Positions 38,310-46,901 of a stretch of DNA of 64,000 nt are shown here, piece by piece. The stretch spans positions 7,285,001 to 7,349,000 of the forward strand of contig NZ_JAMZEC010000001.1 in assembly GCF_024172185.1 (NCBI RefSeq). Reading direction: 5' to 3'. The stretch is from Nonomuraea roseoviolacea subsp. carminata. GTDB lineage: Bacteria > Actinomycetota > Actinomycetes > Streptosporangiales > Streptosporangiaceae. Each line of letters opens with the position of its first letter. The first letter of the stretch is position 1. The position numbers and the translations under genes were made by a program. The notes beneath the pieces were generated by a model. That model saw only the letters and a program-made list of their open reading frames with translations. It made no database searches and was not told the DNA's origin.

Positions 38310-38417
38310 TCGGCGGGCATATCGCCGGAGCCGGGTAATGGGCATGGCGCAACAATGGCGGTCCCCGATCAGGGGGCACGTCTTCGTCAGGGGGAATCGC
38401 GCCGACGAAGTCGCGCC

Positions 38418-38843
38418 TCAGGCGGGACCCGATGCCTGCGGAGCCGGCGCCTGCGGGAGCTCGGCGGCCTCGTGCCAGCCGGTGAGTCGGTGCCAGCCGG
38501 TGAGTACGAGCAGCCGTCGCACCTGCGGGGAGGGAGCCCGCATCGTCACAACGTGCCCGTCGGACAGTCCCGCGGCGACAGTGACCAAGGCGCGCAGCCC
38601 GCCGACGTCGATGAACGTCAGGCCACGCAGATCGACGCAGAAGCTGCCACGACCGGCCATCGCGGCCAGCGCCCGGGTCAGGACGGGAAGCGTGGCGCGG
38701 TCGAGTTCACCCTCGAGCCGCAGTCCCGGTGGATCGGTCAACGGGGTGATGCGCAGGACCTGTTCGGCCATCGTGACGCCCCTGCAGGCGAGGACCAGGG
38801 CTGCGGCGGGCTCGGCGGTGTCGCCTGTGTCCGTGACGTTCAT
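38418..38843 (-). CDS. STAS-domain protein (anti-sigma-factor antagonist-like)
   Basis: 141 aa; ATG 38843 behind AGGAG. The STAS fold runs from LRITPLTDPPGLRLEGELDR through FCVDLRGLTFIDVGGLRALV to VRRLLVLTGWHRL. The Ser normally phosphorylated by an anti-sigma kinase (ID.SGL) is Gly here (IDVGGL). It may thus be constitutively active or not phospho-regulated. A short in-frame duplication gives LTGWHRLTGWH near the C-terminus. It likely belongs to a sigma-B-like stress circuit. Confidence 0.8.
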   Translation of the reverse strand: MNVTDTGDTAEPAAALVLACRGVTMAEQVLRITPLTDPPGLRLEGELDRATLPVLTRALAAMAGRGSFCVDLRGLTFIDVGGLRALVTVAAGLSDGHVVTMRAPSPQVRRLLVLTGWHRLTGWHEAAELPQAPAPQASGPA

Positions 38844-39114
38844 GTCGGCTCCTATGAGCGATAAGGAACACGGAGCCGCGGGGGGATTCGCGTCAGGCGC
38901 GACCCCCTCGGGAGGGGCCCGGCGCGAGCGGAGCAGCCAGGTGTGCTGCCCCGATCATCCGGCGGGCTCGACGAGGCGGGAAGGAGCAATCTCCACCAGG
39001 CTCATCACCACCCGTGATCGCCGGCTCTGCCGCTGACGGCGGGCCGCCGTGCTGATACCCAGGCCGCGGCGGGCAGGCAGAGGACATACGCGCGTCGGAA
39101 GGACGGCAAGGTGC

Positions 39115-39411
39115 ATGATGGCGAACCCCTTCCCCCCACGACCGCATGATCCGGACGATGACGTGGACCAGGCGCTGGCCGACGTCCTGAAGGCGGTCGG
39201 CGCGGCCTCGTGCGCTCTCGCCCTTCAGGACGCGATGAGCATGGCCTGGCACGGCGACCTGCGCCGACTCGCCGCCCGTCTGGAGGCGATGACGCCGGGC
39301 CGGCTCGCCGAGGTGGCCGCCGCCGCGCGGATGCTCGCTGTCGAGGCCGACCGGGCGCTCGTCAAGAGGGGGCCGAGCGGCCGTGCCGGCGAACGCGCTC
39401 CTATGTCCTGA
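39115..39411 (+). CDS. Hypothetical helical protein (98 aa)
   Basis: MMANPFPPRPHDPDDDVDQA start, then LADVLKAVGAASCALALQDA, LARLEAMTPGRLAEVAAAAR. All-alpha, 98 residues, ATG 39115 or 39118. It lies between stress-type genes. Function unknown. Confidence 0.55.
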   Translation: MMANPFPPRPHDPDDDVDQALADVLKAVGAASCALALQDAMSMAWHGDLRRLAARLEAMTPGRLAEVAAAARMLAVEADRALVKRGPSGRAGERAPMS

Positions 39412-39530
39412 CCATCACGGCTGGTGATGAGGCTTGCTGGGATCGGAGGTTTCCGCTGCTCACGGCATCGCATTGACTGGTGGTGACCGGTCGGCGCAGC
39501 TTGCGTCGCCGTCACCGTGAGGGGGTCGTC

Positions 39531-39842
39531 ATGGCCCTGGACGCAGAGGGGACGAACGTCGCCGCGCGCGCCGGCCAGAACGGCCAGGAGCCGCGCTGCG
39601 ATCACATCGACCTGCTCCCGGCCGTGGAACCCGGGAAACGCGAATGCGTGCAATGTCTGGCCCTGGGGCGGCCCTGGACGCGGCTGCTGATGTGCCTGAC
39701 CTGCGGGTGGGTGGCCTGTTCCGACAAATCGCACGGCGGCCACGCCCGCGCCCATTACCAGGAGACCGACCACCCGGTCGCCGCGGCCCTGGAGCCGCGC
39801 TCGGCCTGGCGTTGGTGCTACGTGCACCGGCGGACCGTGTAA
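39531..39842 (+). CDS. UBP-type zinc finger protein
   Basis: 103 aa from ATG 39531 with GAGGGGG upstream. The zinc finger is complete: RCDHIDLLPAVEPGKREC, VQCLALGRPWTRLLMCLTCG, ACSDKSHGGHARAHYQETDH, then HPVAAALEPRSAWRWCYVH. Bacterial stand-alone UBP fingers occur in actinomycetes, often near thioredoxin- or oxidative-stress genes. Here it precedes a fatty-acid desaturase by 22 nt. The bacterial function is unknown. Confidence 0.85.
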   Translation: MALDAEGTNVAARAGQNGQEPRCDHIDLLPAVEPGKRECVQCLALGRPWTRLLMCLTCGWVACSDKSHGGHARAHYQETDHPVAAALEPRSAWRWCYVHRRTV

Positions 39843-39864
39843 GCGAAGCGAGACGAGAGATGTC

Positions 39865-40920
39865 GTGACTGTTGCCGAAAAGCCGGGCGAACCCCGGCAG
39901 GACAACGAAAAGCCAGGGGAAGCCCGGCGGAACAACGCAAGGGTGAGTGAGGCCCGGCAGAACTACGACGGGGCATCACCGTTCCCGGGCGCTGGAGAAC
40001 ACGCCCCGGCCGGTCGGGGCCAGGTGGCGTTGATGACGGCGATCGTCGTGCTGCCGTTCGTCGCGCTCGGTGTCGCGATCTTCCTGGCATGGGGGCGGGG
40101 AATCGCGCTCGTCGACCTGCTGCTGTCGGCGGGCTTCTACGCGGTGACCGGGCTGGGGGTGACGGTCGGGTTCCACCGGCTGATCACGCACGGCTCGTTC
40201 ACCGCCCGGCCATGGCTGCGGGTGGCGCTGGGCTTGTCCGGGTCGATGAGCTTCCAGGGCAACGTCATCGACTGGGTGGCGGTGCATCGCCGCCATCATG
40301 CCTTCACCGACCGGCCAGGCGATCCGCACTCTCCCTACCGGTACGGCACCAGCCTGCGCGGGCAGCTTCGGGGGCTTGCCCACGCCCATCTGGGCTGGAT
40401 GTTCGTCGACGATGCGACCTCGGCCGAGCGTTACGCCCCGGACCTGCTGGCCGACCCGGCCATGGTCCGGGTGGCGCGTGCCTTCCCCGCGTTGTGCGCG
40501 CTGTCGCTGACGCTGCCGTTCCTGGCCGGCTGGGCGATCTCGGGCTCCTTGTACGGAGGGCTCACCGCCTTCCTGTGGGCGGGGCTGGTCCGCGTCGCGC
40601 TGCTGCAGCATGTCACGTGGAGCGTCAACTCCCTGTGCCACGTCATCGGCAGCAGGCCGTTCAGGACCCGTCGCCACGATCGCTCGACCAACCTGTGGCC
40701 CCTGGCCCTGCTCTCCTTCGGCGAAAGCTGGCACAACGGTCATCACAGCGAACCGACCTGTGCGCGCCACGGCCTGGAGCGCGGCCAGATCGACCCGTCC
40801 GCCGGGCTGATCCGCCTGTTCGAACGGCTGGGCTGTGCCACCGACGTGCGCTGGCCCGATCCCCACCGCATCCAGCGCCGCCGTGCCGACGACCTCCAGC
40901 AGGCCCGCGCCCCGTCCTGA
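39865..40920 (+). CDS. Acyl-CoA/acyl-lipid delta-9-type fatty acid desaturase
   Basis: 351 aa. After a disordered N-terminus come membrane helices (VALMTAIVVLPFVALGVAIF, LLSAGFYAVTGLGVTVGF). Three histidine boxes follow: HRLITH, HRRHH and HNGHH, which bind the di-iron centre. A C-terminal amphipathic region ends it. It introduces a double bond into acyl chains and so adjusts membrane fluidity, fitting the stress-gene surroundings. GTG 39865. Confidence 0.9.
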   Translation: MTVAEKPGEPRQDNEKPGEARRNNARVSEARQNYDGASPFPGAGEHAPAGRGQVALMTAIVVLPFVALGVAIFLAWGRGIALVDLLLSAGFYAVTGLGVTVGFHRLITHGSFTARPWLRVALGLSGSMSFQGNVIDWVAVHRRHHAFTDRPGDPHSPYRYGTSLRGQLRGLAHAHLGWMFVDDATSAERYAPDLLADPAMVRVARAFPALCALSLTLPFLAGWAISGSLYGGLTAFLWAGLVRVALLQHVTWSVNSLCHVIGSRPFRTRRHDRSTNLWPLALLSFGESWHNGHHSEPTCARHGLERGQIDPSAGLIRLFERLGCATDVRWPDPHRIQRRRADDLQQARAPS

Positions 40921-41050
40921 GGCGGACGCTCATCGGTTCCGGTGATGACCGGCACCACCGTTGCTCATTTCCCCCGCCCGGGCCGGGGGACACACTGAGG
41001 TTCCAAGCCGCCTGATCGCGGCGAGAGCCGAGTGGTGGAGGGAAAGCGCG

Positions 41051-41203
41051 ATGACTCTGAGCTGGGAAATCGGCAACAAGGTCAAGGCCTTCAAAGGCTG
41101 GGCCAGGCGGCTCTTCGGCCGCTCCGGCGCCGGCCGGACCGGTCAGGTCGCCGGCGATCCGCGACAGGCCGGCGGGAAGAGCGAGGACGCCGCCAAGAGC
41201 TGA
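41051..41203 (+). CDS. CsbD-like miniprotein (50 aa)
   Basis: ATG 41051 has GGAGGG upstream. MTLSWEIGNKVKAFKGWARR then LFGRSGAGRTGQVAGDPRQA. It shares the K.KA.KGW...FGR...G pattern with the protein at 38154-38309. Divergent from typical CsbD, so moderate confidence. Confidence 0.55.
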   Translation: MTLSWEIGNKVKAFKGWARRLFGRSGAGRTGQVAGDPRQAGGKSEDAAKS

Positions 41204-41347
41204 GCCCTCTCCGGCGGGCCGTCCGTGGGCCCGGGCCGCGAGCCGCACCCCGGCGAGCGGTACCGCCCCCCTCGGAACCCAAGTCGCGCGCCTAGAGTGG
41301 TGGAAGACGGTCCGGAGCGGCGCCGCCCGGTCGAGGGAGGGGCGGGC

Positions 41348-42307
41348 ATGGAGCTACGTCAGCTGCGCTATTTCGTGACGCTGGCTGAGGAACTGCACTT
41401 CGGGCGGGCCGCGGCCCGCGAGCACATCGTGCAGTCCGCGTTGAGCCAGCAGGTGCAGCGGCTCGAACGCGAGCTGGGGGTGCGGCTGCTGGATCGCAGC
41501 ACCCACCACGTCGACCTGACCCCGGCGGGCGCGGCCTTCCTCGCCGAGGCGCGCCAGATCCTCGACCACGTCAGCCGGGCCACGCAGGTCGCGCGCAACG
41601 CCGCCGCGTCGGCAGCCGTGCTCCGCGTCGGCATCATCGACGCGGGCTACGACACGATGCCACAGATTCTGCGCGAACTGCAGCGCAGCCATCCGGAGAT
41701 CACCATCCACCAGGTCGAAGCGAGCTCTCCCGAGCAGTATCGGCAGCTTTCCGACGGTCGCCTGGACATCGGCATTGGACCTGACTCCCCGACCCTGGCC
41801 GAGGTGGCGTCCAGGCTGATCAGGCTCGACCCGCTCGGTGTGCTGGTGCCCTGCGACCACCGCTTCGCCGGCATGGACGCCGTGCCCGTAGCCGCCCTCG
41901 CCGATGAGCTGCTGCTGCTCGGCGAGGAGGAGCAGACCCCGGAGCTCAACCGGTTCGTCAGCGAGCTGTGCCGCTCGGCCGGGTTCGCGCCCACCCTCTA
42001 CGAGGGGACGGTGCAGAGCACCCGCGCCGCCGCCGACCTCGTGCTCCAGCACCGCTGCGTGCACTGCGTCCCCTCCTCCTTCCGCACCTCCAACCGGCCG
42101 GGGACCACCTGGCGGCCCCTGACCGACCCCGTCACGCACTTCCGCTGGTCACTGCTGTGGCACGACGCGAACCCCTCGCCCCACCTCGCCGCCGTCATCG
42201 ACAGCGCCAGACAGCTCGCCCAACGGCTCGGCTGGCTGCGTCCCGCGGAGCCGAGATCGTTCGCGGACGTCCCCGAGCGTCTGCTCCGGGACGACGAGAT
42301 CGCCTGA
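41348..42307 (+). CDS. LysR-family transcriptional regulator
   Basis: 319 aa from ATG 41348. The N-terminal winged HTH is MELRQLRYFVTLAEELHFGR and AAAREHIVQSALSQQVQRLE. A linker helix follows, then a periplasmic-binding-like effector domain (LRVGIIDAGYDTMPQILREL, DGRLDIGIGPD, LGVLVPCDHRFAGMDAVPVA). TAGAGT at 41292-41297 may be its -10. No divergent target gene lies upstream, so the regulated pathway is not evident. Confidence 0.9.
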   Translation: MELRQLRYFVTLAEELHFGRAAAREHIVQSALSQQVQRLERELGVRLLDRSTHHVDLTPAGAAFLAEARQILDHVSRATQVARNAAASAAVLRVGIIDAGYDTMPQILRELQRSHPEITIHQVEASSPEQYRQLSDGRLDIGIGPDSPTLAEVASRLIRLDPLGVLVPCDHRFAGMDAVPVAALADELLLLGEEEQTPELNRFVSELCRSAGFAPTLYEGTVQSTRAAADLVLQHRCVHCVPSSFRTSNRPGTTWRPLTDPVTHFRWSLLWHDANPSPHLAAVIDSARQLAQRLGWLRPAEPRSFADVPERLLRDDEIA

Positions 42308-42317
42308 GGCCGGAAGG

Positions 42318-42348
42318 ACCGGGAGGCCCCGGGCCCGCGCGTCCCGGT
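42318..42348. terminator. Hairpin between convergent LysR and HD-hydrolase genes
   Basis: ACCGGGA (42318-42324) pairs with TCCCGGT (42342-42348), and GC-rich pairing in the loop may extend it. It lies in the 61-nt gap of a convergent gene pair. Confidence 0.35.
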
Positions 42349-42368
42349 GACGGACGGTCGGCGGGTCG

Positions 42369-42995
42369 TCATGGCCTCTCGCCCGCCCTGAGGGCCGCCA
42401 GCTCGGCGCGCAGGTTCGCGCGGGCCCGCTCCTCCCACAGCTCGTACGCCGCCCGCGTCCGGTACAGCCGCGGCGCCGCCAGCAGCCGCTCCAGCACGGC
42501 CGCCCGGCCCGCGCGGAACGGCTCGTCGGGCACGTGCGCGTACTCCTGCCGGATCCGGGCCGCGTAGGAGTCGTAATCCTCCCGGCGAGGTGACCCCAGC
42601 ACGGCCAGGTCGGCGTCCGACAGCACCTCCCCGTTCGCGTCGCCCGGCGCGACCCGGTCGTGGGCGGCCGTCAGCCGGACCAGCCGGGCCACCTCGGCGA
42701 CCCGCGCGGGCGGCACCCCGCACCGGGGCAGGCGGGCCTGGGCGAGCTGGGCGCTGCGCTCCTCGTCCCAGCCGGGCCGTCCGTCGTAGACGGCGTCGTG
42801 GAACCACGCGGCCAGACGCACGGCGGCGGGGTCGGCCGCGGCCCCCGCCAGCTCGTCGGCGGCGGCCAGCACGGCGGCCAGGTGGCCGAGCGTGTGGTAG
42901 CGGCGGTGCGGCTCGCTCCAGCGCGCCACCAGCTCCGCCCCGGTCGCCAGCGCCGCGGGGGAGTCGCCCACCAGGTCCGTCCAGCCGTTCTCCAT
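42369..42995 (-). CDS. HD-domain metal-dependent phosphohydrolase-like protein
   Basis: A 208-aa protein, MENGWTDLVGDSPAALATGA. HD-fold residues appear in EPHRRYHTLGHLAAVLAAAD, AVRLAAWFHDAVYDGRPGWD (HD pair) and VLSDADLAVLGSPREDYDSY-like sequence. It is the small stand-alone type common in actinomycetes (N-methyl-D-aspartate receptor NMDAR2C-like annotation). Substrate unknown. Confidence 0.8.
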   Translation of the reverse strand: MENGWTDLVGDSPAALATGAELVARWSEPHRRYHTLGHLAAVLAAADELAGAAADPAAVRLAAWFHDAVYDGRPGWDEERSAQLAQARLPRCGVPPARVAEVARLVRLTAAHDRVAPGDANGEVLSDADLAVLGSPRREDYDSYAARIRQEYAHVPDEPFRAGRAAVLERLLAAPRLYRTRAAYELWEERARANLRAELAALRAGERP

Positions 42996-43037
42996 GCGCC
43001 TCACCCTAGGCCCCGCGCCGCGCGCCGCCGGGTGCGC

Positions 43038-43736
43038 TCAGCGGGCCAGCTCGGCGGAGGAGGCGTCGGGCACGCGGCTGCGGCCGAGGTCGGCGCGGCG
43101 GCCCGCGGCGGCCCCGTCGTGATAACCGGTGCCGCTCATCCGCGGCACCGTCACCCGGATCCGCGGATAGCGCGCCGCCACCGCCCGCTCCACCTCGGCC
43201 CGCCGGTCGGCCAGCACCAGCGCGGTGCTCCCGGACGGGGCGACGTGCTCGGCCTCGGCGCGCCGCTCGGCCTCGCGCAGCAGCCGGTACACCTCGTCGG
43301 CGAAGCCCAGCAGCCACGAGCGCCGGTACGCGCGGGCGGCGGCCGCCTCGGCCGGCGGGCGGGTGCGCGCGAGCCCGGAGGCCATCTGCAGCAGCAGCGA
43401 CGTCGCGAGCACGTCGGCGCGTTCCAGGTCGGCGGCGAAGCCGAAGATGTGCACGCGGTGCCCGCCGTCACCGCGCCCGATGAGCAGCGGCCGGCAGCGC
43501 ACGGCCTGCGCCACCAGCCCCACGAGGCGGGCCTTCTCCCGCGCCCACGGGGCCGGCAGCGTGACGATCCGGTCGCCGGGGGCCTGGCGCTGCTCGCCGG
43601 GGTCGAGGGCGTCGATGCCGTACTTGGCCATGAGCGCCGAGGCCGCCGCCATGAACGTGGCGCGCTCGTGCTCGTTGTCGGTGCGTTCGGCCTTGGCCAG
43701 GAGCTTCCTGACCCGTTCGAGCGTGCGCTCCCTCAC
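43038..43736 (-). CDS. DUF2786 domain protein
   Basis: 232 aa; residues ~1-45 (LERVRKLLAKAERTDNEHER, ATFMAAASALMAKYGIDAL) are the DUF2786 helical domain. The rest (VGLVAQAVRCRPLLI, RVHIFGFAADLERADVLATS, YRRSWLLGFADEVYRLLREA) is the domain usually attached to it. The family occurs in phages and actinomycetes; the role is unknown. Lies 16 nt after the membrane protein gene. Confidence 0.75.
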   Translation of the reverse strand: MRERTLERVRKLLAKAERTDNEHERATFMAAASALMAKYGIDALDPGEQRQAPGDRIVTLPAPWAREKARLVGLVAQAVRCRPLLIGRGDGGHRVHIFGFAADLERADVLATSLLLQMASGLARTRPPAEAAAARAYRRSWLLGFADEVYRLLREAERRAEAEHVAPSGSTALVLADRRAEVERAVAARYPRIRVTVPRMSGTGYHDGAAAGRRADLGRSRVPDASSAELAR

Positions 43737-43752
43737 CCGGCCTCCCGCGCCC

Positions 43753-44991
43753 TCAGGACTTGGTCAGCACCCGCCCGTCGGCGCCGAGGGCCGGGAAGGC
43801 CCCTGTGTCGACGATGCCGTGCTGCTGGTACAGAGCCTCGATGAGGGCGTGCGCCTCCGGCTCCAGCTTCCACAGGGCACGATACTGGCGCGCGGTGACC
43901 AGCGAGATGCCGATCTCCTGGGCGATGTCCACGGTGCGCGGCACGATGCCCTTGGCGATCTGCCGGTCCCAGTAGTCGCGGGCGGCCCGCATGAGCGCGG
44001 CCCGCTGGGCGGTGTCGACCACCTGCGGGGTGGTGTCGAGCACGGTGACGTCCTCGTCCTCGTCCTCCACCAGCTCGGCCAGCGCGGCCGGGAGGGCGGG
44101 GCGGGCCGGCACGGGGTGGTGGTCGGCGTGCGGCTCCCACGGCACGCGCGGGTCGGCGTCGATGAGCGCGGTGGTGTTGTACAGGGCCGCGATCTGGGCG
44201 AGCAGCGCCTCCTGGCGGGCCGGGTCCACGGCCAGGCCGGTGTGCTCGACGGCCTGGTCCATGGCCTTGTCGAGGCGGGCCAGCGCGGCGCGCATCTTGC
44301 GGTCGGACGCGCCGGCCTCGCGCAGCGCCTTGGCCTTCTTGGCGGCCAGCGCGACGCGGGTGAGCCGGCGATGGGCGTCGACCTCGCTCGCGGTGCGGTC
44401 GCTCACCTCGGCCAGGCCGACGCGCACCAGCAGCCGCTCGGGCGTGAGCCGCCAGTTGATGCGGCCGGTGCCGCGGATGCGGTGCCGTTCGATGGCCATG
44501 CCGCGCTCCCACAGCCAGGCGGCGACGAGCGGCGCGGCGAGCCGGAAGACCGCCTCGGGCAGGCTGCGCGCGTCCATGCTGGACAGCACGGCCGTCAGGC
44601 AGGTCAGCGCCCACACGGCGATGCCGTCGATGCCGGCGGAGAAGTTCTCGCGCATGTTGCGGCGGGCGCGCACGGCCGAGGTGATGATGGCCACCTCGAT
44701 GAACGCGAACAACAGCAGCCGCAGCGGGCCGTCCAGGCCGAGCACGTCACCGGAGAAGCGCCACATGCCCTGCGCCGACACGCCGGTCGCGATGGACGCG
44801 GCGACGATCGTCAGGATGTCCTCGACCGGGCGCGGCGAGACGTAGCGGGCGATGAGGAACGCTCCAGCCCGCCAGGCGACCCGGAGCAGGAGGAAGGCGG
44901 CGCCCAGGGCGAGCAGGCCCAGGAGCGCGATGACAGCGGTGGCGACCGGCTTATCCGTGACGAAGGCGGCTATTTCCTCGAATGTGGGCAT
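43753..44991 (-). CDS. Membrane protein with cytoplasmic coiled/HTH C-terminus
   Basis: 412 aa. About four to five N-terminal membrane helices (VATAVIALLGLLALGAAFLL, DILTIVAASIATGVSAQGMW, LRLLLFAFIEVAIITSAVRA, VWALTCLTAVLSSM, VFRLAAPLVAAWLWERGM). Then come a long helical cytoplasmic part and a C-terminal HTH-like region (TVDIAQEIGISLVTARQYRA). The first half resembles DUF2637/spread-type proteins of actinomycete mobile elements, but no other element genes are nearby. A membrane-tethered DNA-binding role is possible. Confidence 0.6.
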   Translation of the reverse strand: MPTFEEIAAFVTDKPVATAVIALLGLLALGAAFLLLRVAWRAGAFLIARYVSPRPVEDILTIVAASIATGVSAQGMWRFSGDVLGLDGPLRLLLFAFIEVAIITSAVRARRNMRENFSAGIDGIAVWALTCLTAVLSSMDARSLPEAVFRLAAPLVAAWLWERGMAIERHRIRGTGRINWRLTPERLLVRVGLAEVSDRTASEVDAHRRLTRVALAAKKAKALREAGASDRKMRAALARLDKAMDQAVEHTGLAVDPARQEALLAQIAALYNTTALIDADPRVPWEPHADHHPVPARPALPAALAELVEDEDEDVTVLDTTPQVVDTAQRAALMRAARDYWDRQIAKGIVPRTVDIAQEIGISLVTARQYRALWKLEPEAHALIEALYQQHGIVDTGAFPALGADGRVLTKS

Positions 44992-45144
44992 CAGTCACTG
45001 TCCGTGGGGGGCTACATACTCAGGCTGTCCAACGACGAGATCATCGCAGAATGTCGCCATCTTGTACGCCAAACAGCCGCTGCCGCCCCATTTTGCCCGG
45101 GTTTATCGCAGCTCGCCATGCCCCCAACGGCATCAGCGGCCTCG

Positions 45145-46782
45145 TCAGGCCCCCGCGAGCGTCGCGGAGACCAGCGCCCGGGCCTCCTCCTGGACCTTGG
45201 CCAGGTGCTCCGGTCCCTTGAACGACTCGCCGTAGATCTTGTACACGTCCTCGGTGCCCGACGGCCGCGCCGCGAACCACGCGCTCTCGGTGGCCACCTT
45301 CACCCCGCCGAGCGCCGCGTCGTTGCCCGGCGCGCGGGTCAGCACCGACGTGATCGGCTCCCCGGCCAGGCTGGTCGCCGTCACCTGGTCGGCCGACAGC
45401 CGGCCCAGCACCGCCTTCTCCTCGCGCGTCGCCGGCGCGTCCACCCGGGCGTAGGCCGGGTCGCCGAAGCGGGCGGTCAGCTCCCGGTAGCGGGCGCTCG
45501 GCGACGCGCCGGTCACCGCCGTGATCTCCGAGGCGAGCAGCGCCAGGATGATGCCGTCCTTGTCGGTCGTCCACACCGAGCCGTCGCGGCGCAGGAACGA
45601 CGCGCCGGCGCTCTCCTCGCCGCCGAACCCGAGCGAGCCGTCGAGCAGCCCGGGCACGAACCACTTGAACCCGACCGGCACCTCGTACAGGCGCCGCCCC
45701 AGCGACTGCGCCACCCGGTCGATGATCGAGCTGCTCACCATCGTCTTGCCCACCCCGGCGCCGGCCGGCCAGCCGTCGCGGTGCGCGTACAGGTAGTCGA
45801 TCGCGACCGCCAGGTAGTGGTTGGGGTTGAGCAGCCCGCCGTCCGGGGTGACGACCCCGTGCCGGTCGGCGTCGGCGTCGTTGCCGGTCGCGACGTCGAA
45901 GCGGTCGCGGCCGGCGATCAGCGACGCCATTGCGTACGGCGACGAGCAGTCCATGCGGATCTTGCCGTCCCAGTCGAGCGTCATGAACCGCCACGTCGGG
46001 TCCACCAGCGGGTTGACCACGGTGAGGTCCAGCCGGTGCCGCTCGGCGATCTCGCCCCAGTAGGCCACGCTCGCCCCGCCCAGCGGGTCGGCGCCGATCC
46101 GCACCCCGGCCGCGCGGATCGCGTCGAGGTCCACCACGGACGGCAGGTCGTCCACGTACGCGCCGAGGAAGTCGTGGCGGCCCGCCTCGCGCCGCGCCCT
46201 GGTGTACGGCACGCGCTTCACCCCGGCCAGCCCGGCGGCCAGCAGCTCGTTGGCCCGGTCCTGGATCCACGAGGTGGCCCCGGTGTCGGCCGGCCCGCCG
46301 TTGGGCGGGTTGTACTTGAAGCCGCCGTCGGCCGGCGGGTTGTGCGACGGCGTGACCACGACGCCGTCGGCCAGCCCGGTCGAGCGGCCCCGGTTGTGGG
46401 TGAGGATCGCGTGCGAGACGGCCGGCGTCGGCGTGTAGCCGTCGCGGGAGTCCACCAGCACGTCCACCCCGTTGGCCACCAGCACCTCCAGCGCCGACAC
46501 CCGGGCCGGCTCCGACAGCGCATGCGTGTCGGCGCCGAGGAACAGCGGCCCGTCGGTGCCCTGGGCCGCGCGGTACTCGCAGATCGCCTGGGTGGTGGCC
46601 AGGATGTGGTCCTCGTTGAAGGCGGTGTCGAGCGCGGAGCCGCGGTGCCCGGAGGTGCCGAACGCCACCCGCTGCGCCACCTCCCCGGGATCCGGGTGGA
46701 GGGCGTAATAGGCGGTGACCAGCCGGGCGACGTCGACGAGGTCGGCGGGCTGGGCGGGCGTTCCGGCGCGGTCGTGGCTCAT
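45145..46782 (-). CDS. pgm: Phosphoglucomutase (alpha-D-glucose phosphate-specific)
   Basis: 545 aa, the usual length. The phospho-serine loop is GVVVTPSHNPPADGGFKYNP, the metal loop is VATGNDADADRHGVV, the sugar-binding loop is GFGGEESAGASFLRR and the phosphate loop is ARPSGTEDVYKIYGES. It interconverts glucose-1-phosphate and glucose-6-phosphate, linking glycolysis to glycogen, trehalose and cell-wall sugar nucleotides. Transcribed away from the LLM oxidoreductase gene. Confidence 0.96.
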   Translation of the reverse strand: MSHDRAGTPAQPADLVDVARLVTAYYALHPDPGEVAQRVAFGTSGHRGSALDTAFNEDHILATTQAICEYRAAQGTDGPLFLGADTHALSEPARVSALEVLVANGVDVLVDSRDGYTPTPAVSHAILTHNRGRSTGLADGVVVTPSHNPPADGGFKYNPPNGGPADTGATSWIQDRANELLAAGLAGVKRVPYTRARREAGRHDFLGAYVDDLPSVVDLDAIRAAGVRIGADPLGGASVAYWGEIAERHRLDLTVVNPLVDPTWRFMTLDWDGKIRMDCSSPYAMASLIAGRDRFDVATGNDADADRHGVVTPDGGLLNPNHYLAVAIDYLYAHRDGWPAGAGVGKTMVSSSIIDRVAQSLGRRLYEVPVGFKWFVPGLLDGSLGFGGEESAGASFLRRDGSVWTTDKDGIILALLASEITAVTGASPSARYRELTARFGDPAYARVDAPATREEKAVLGRLSADQVTATSLAGEPITSVLTRAPGNDAALGGVKVATESAWFAARPSGTEDVYKIYGESFKGPEHLAKVQEEARALVSATLAGA

Positions 46783-46901
46783 GTTCCCACCTTACAAACG
46801 CCCCTCGCGGATGCCTCGGCGATCTCCCGTGTCGCGTGACGACCCCCCGGGGAGCCGCGGTTAGACTCGCGCTCACCAGACCAGAACGGAGCTCGGTCAC
46901 C

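Noticed and set aside
43225..46839. A 1204-codon plus-strand open frame
   Set aside because: Antisense to phosphoglucomutase and the membrane protein; His/Arg/Gly-rich with no recognisable fold.
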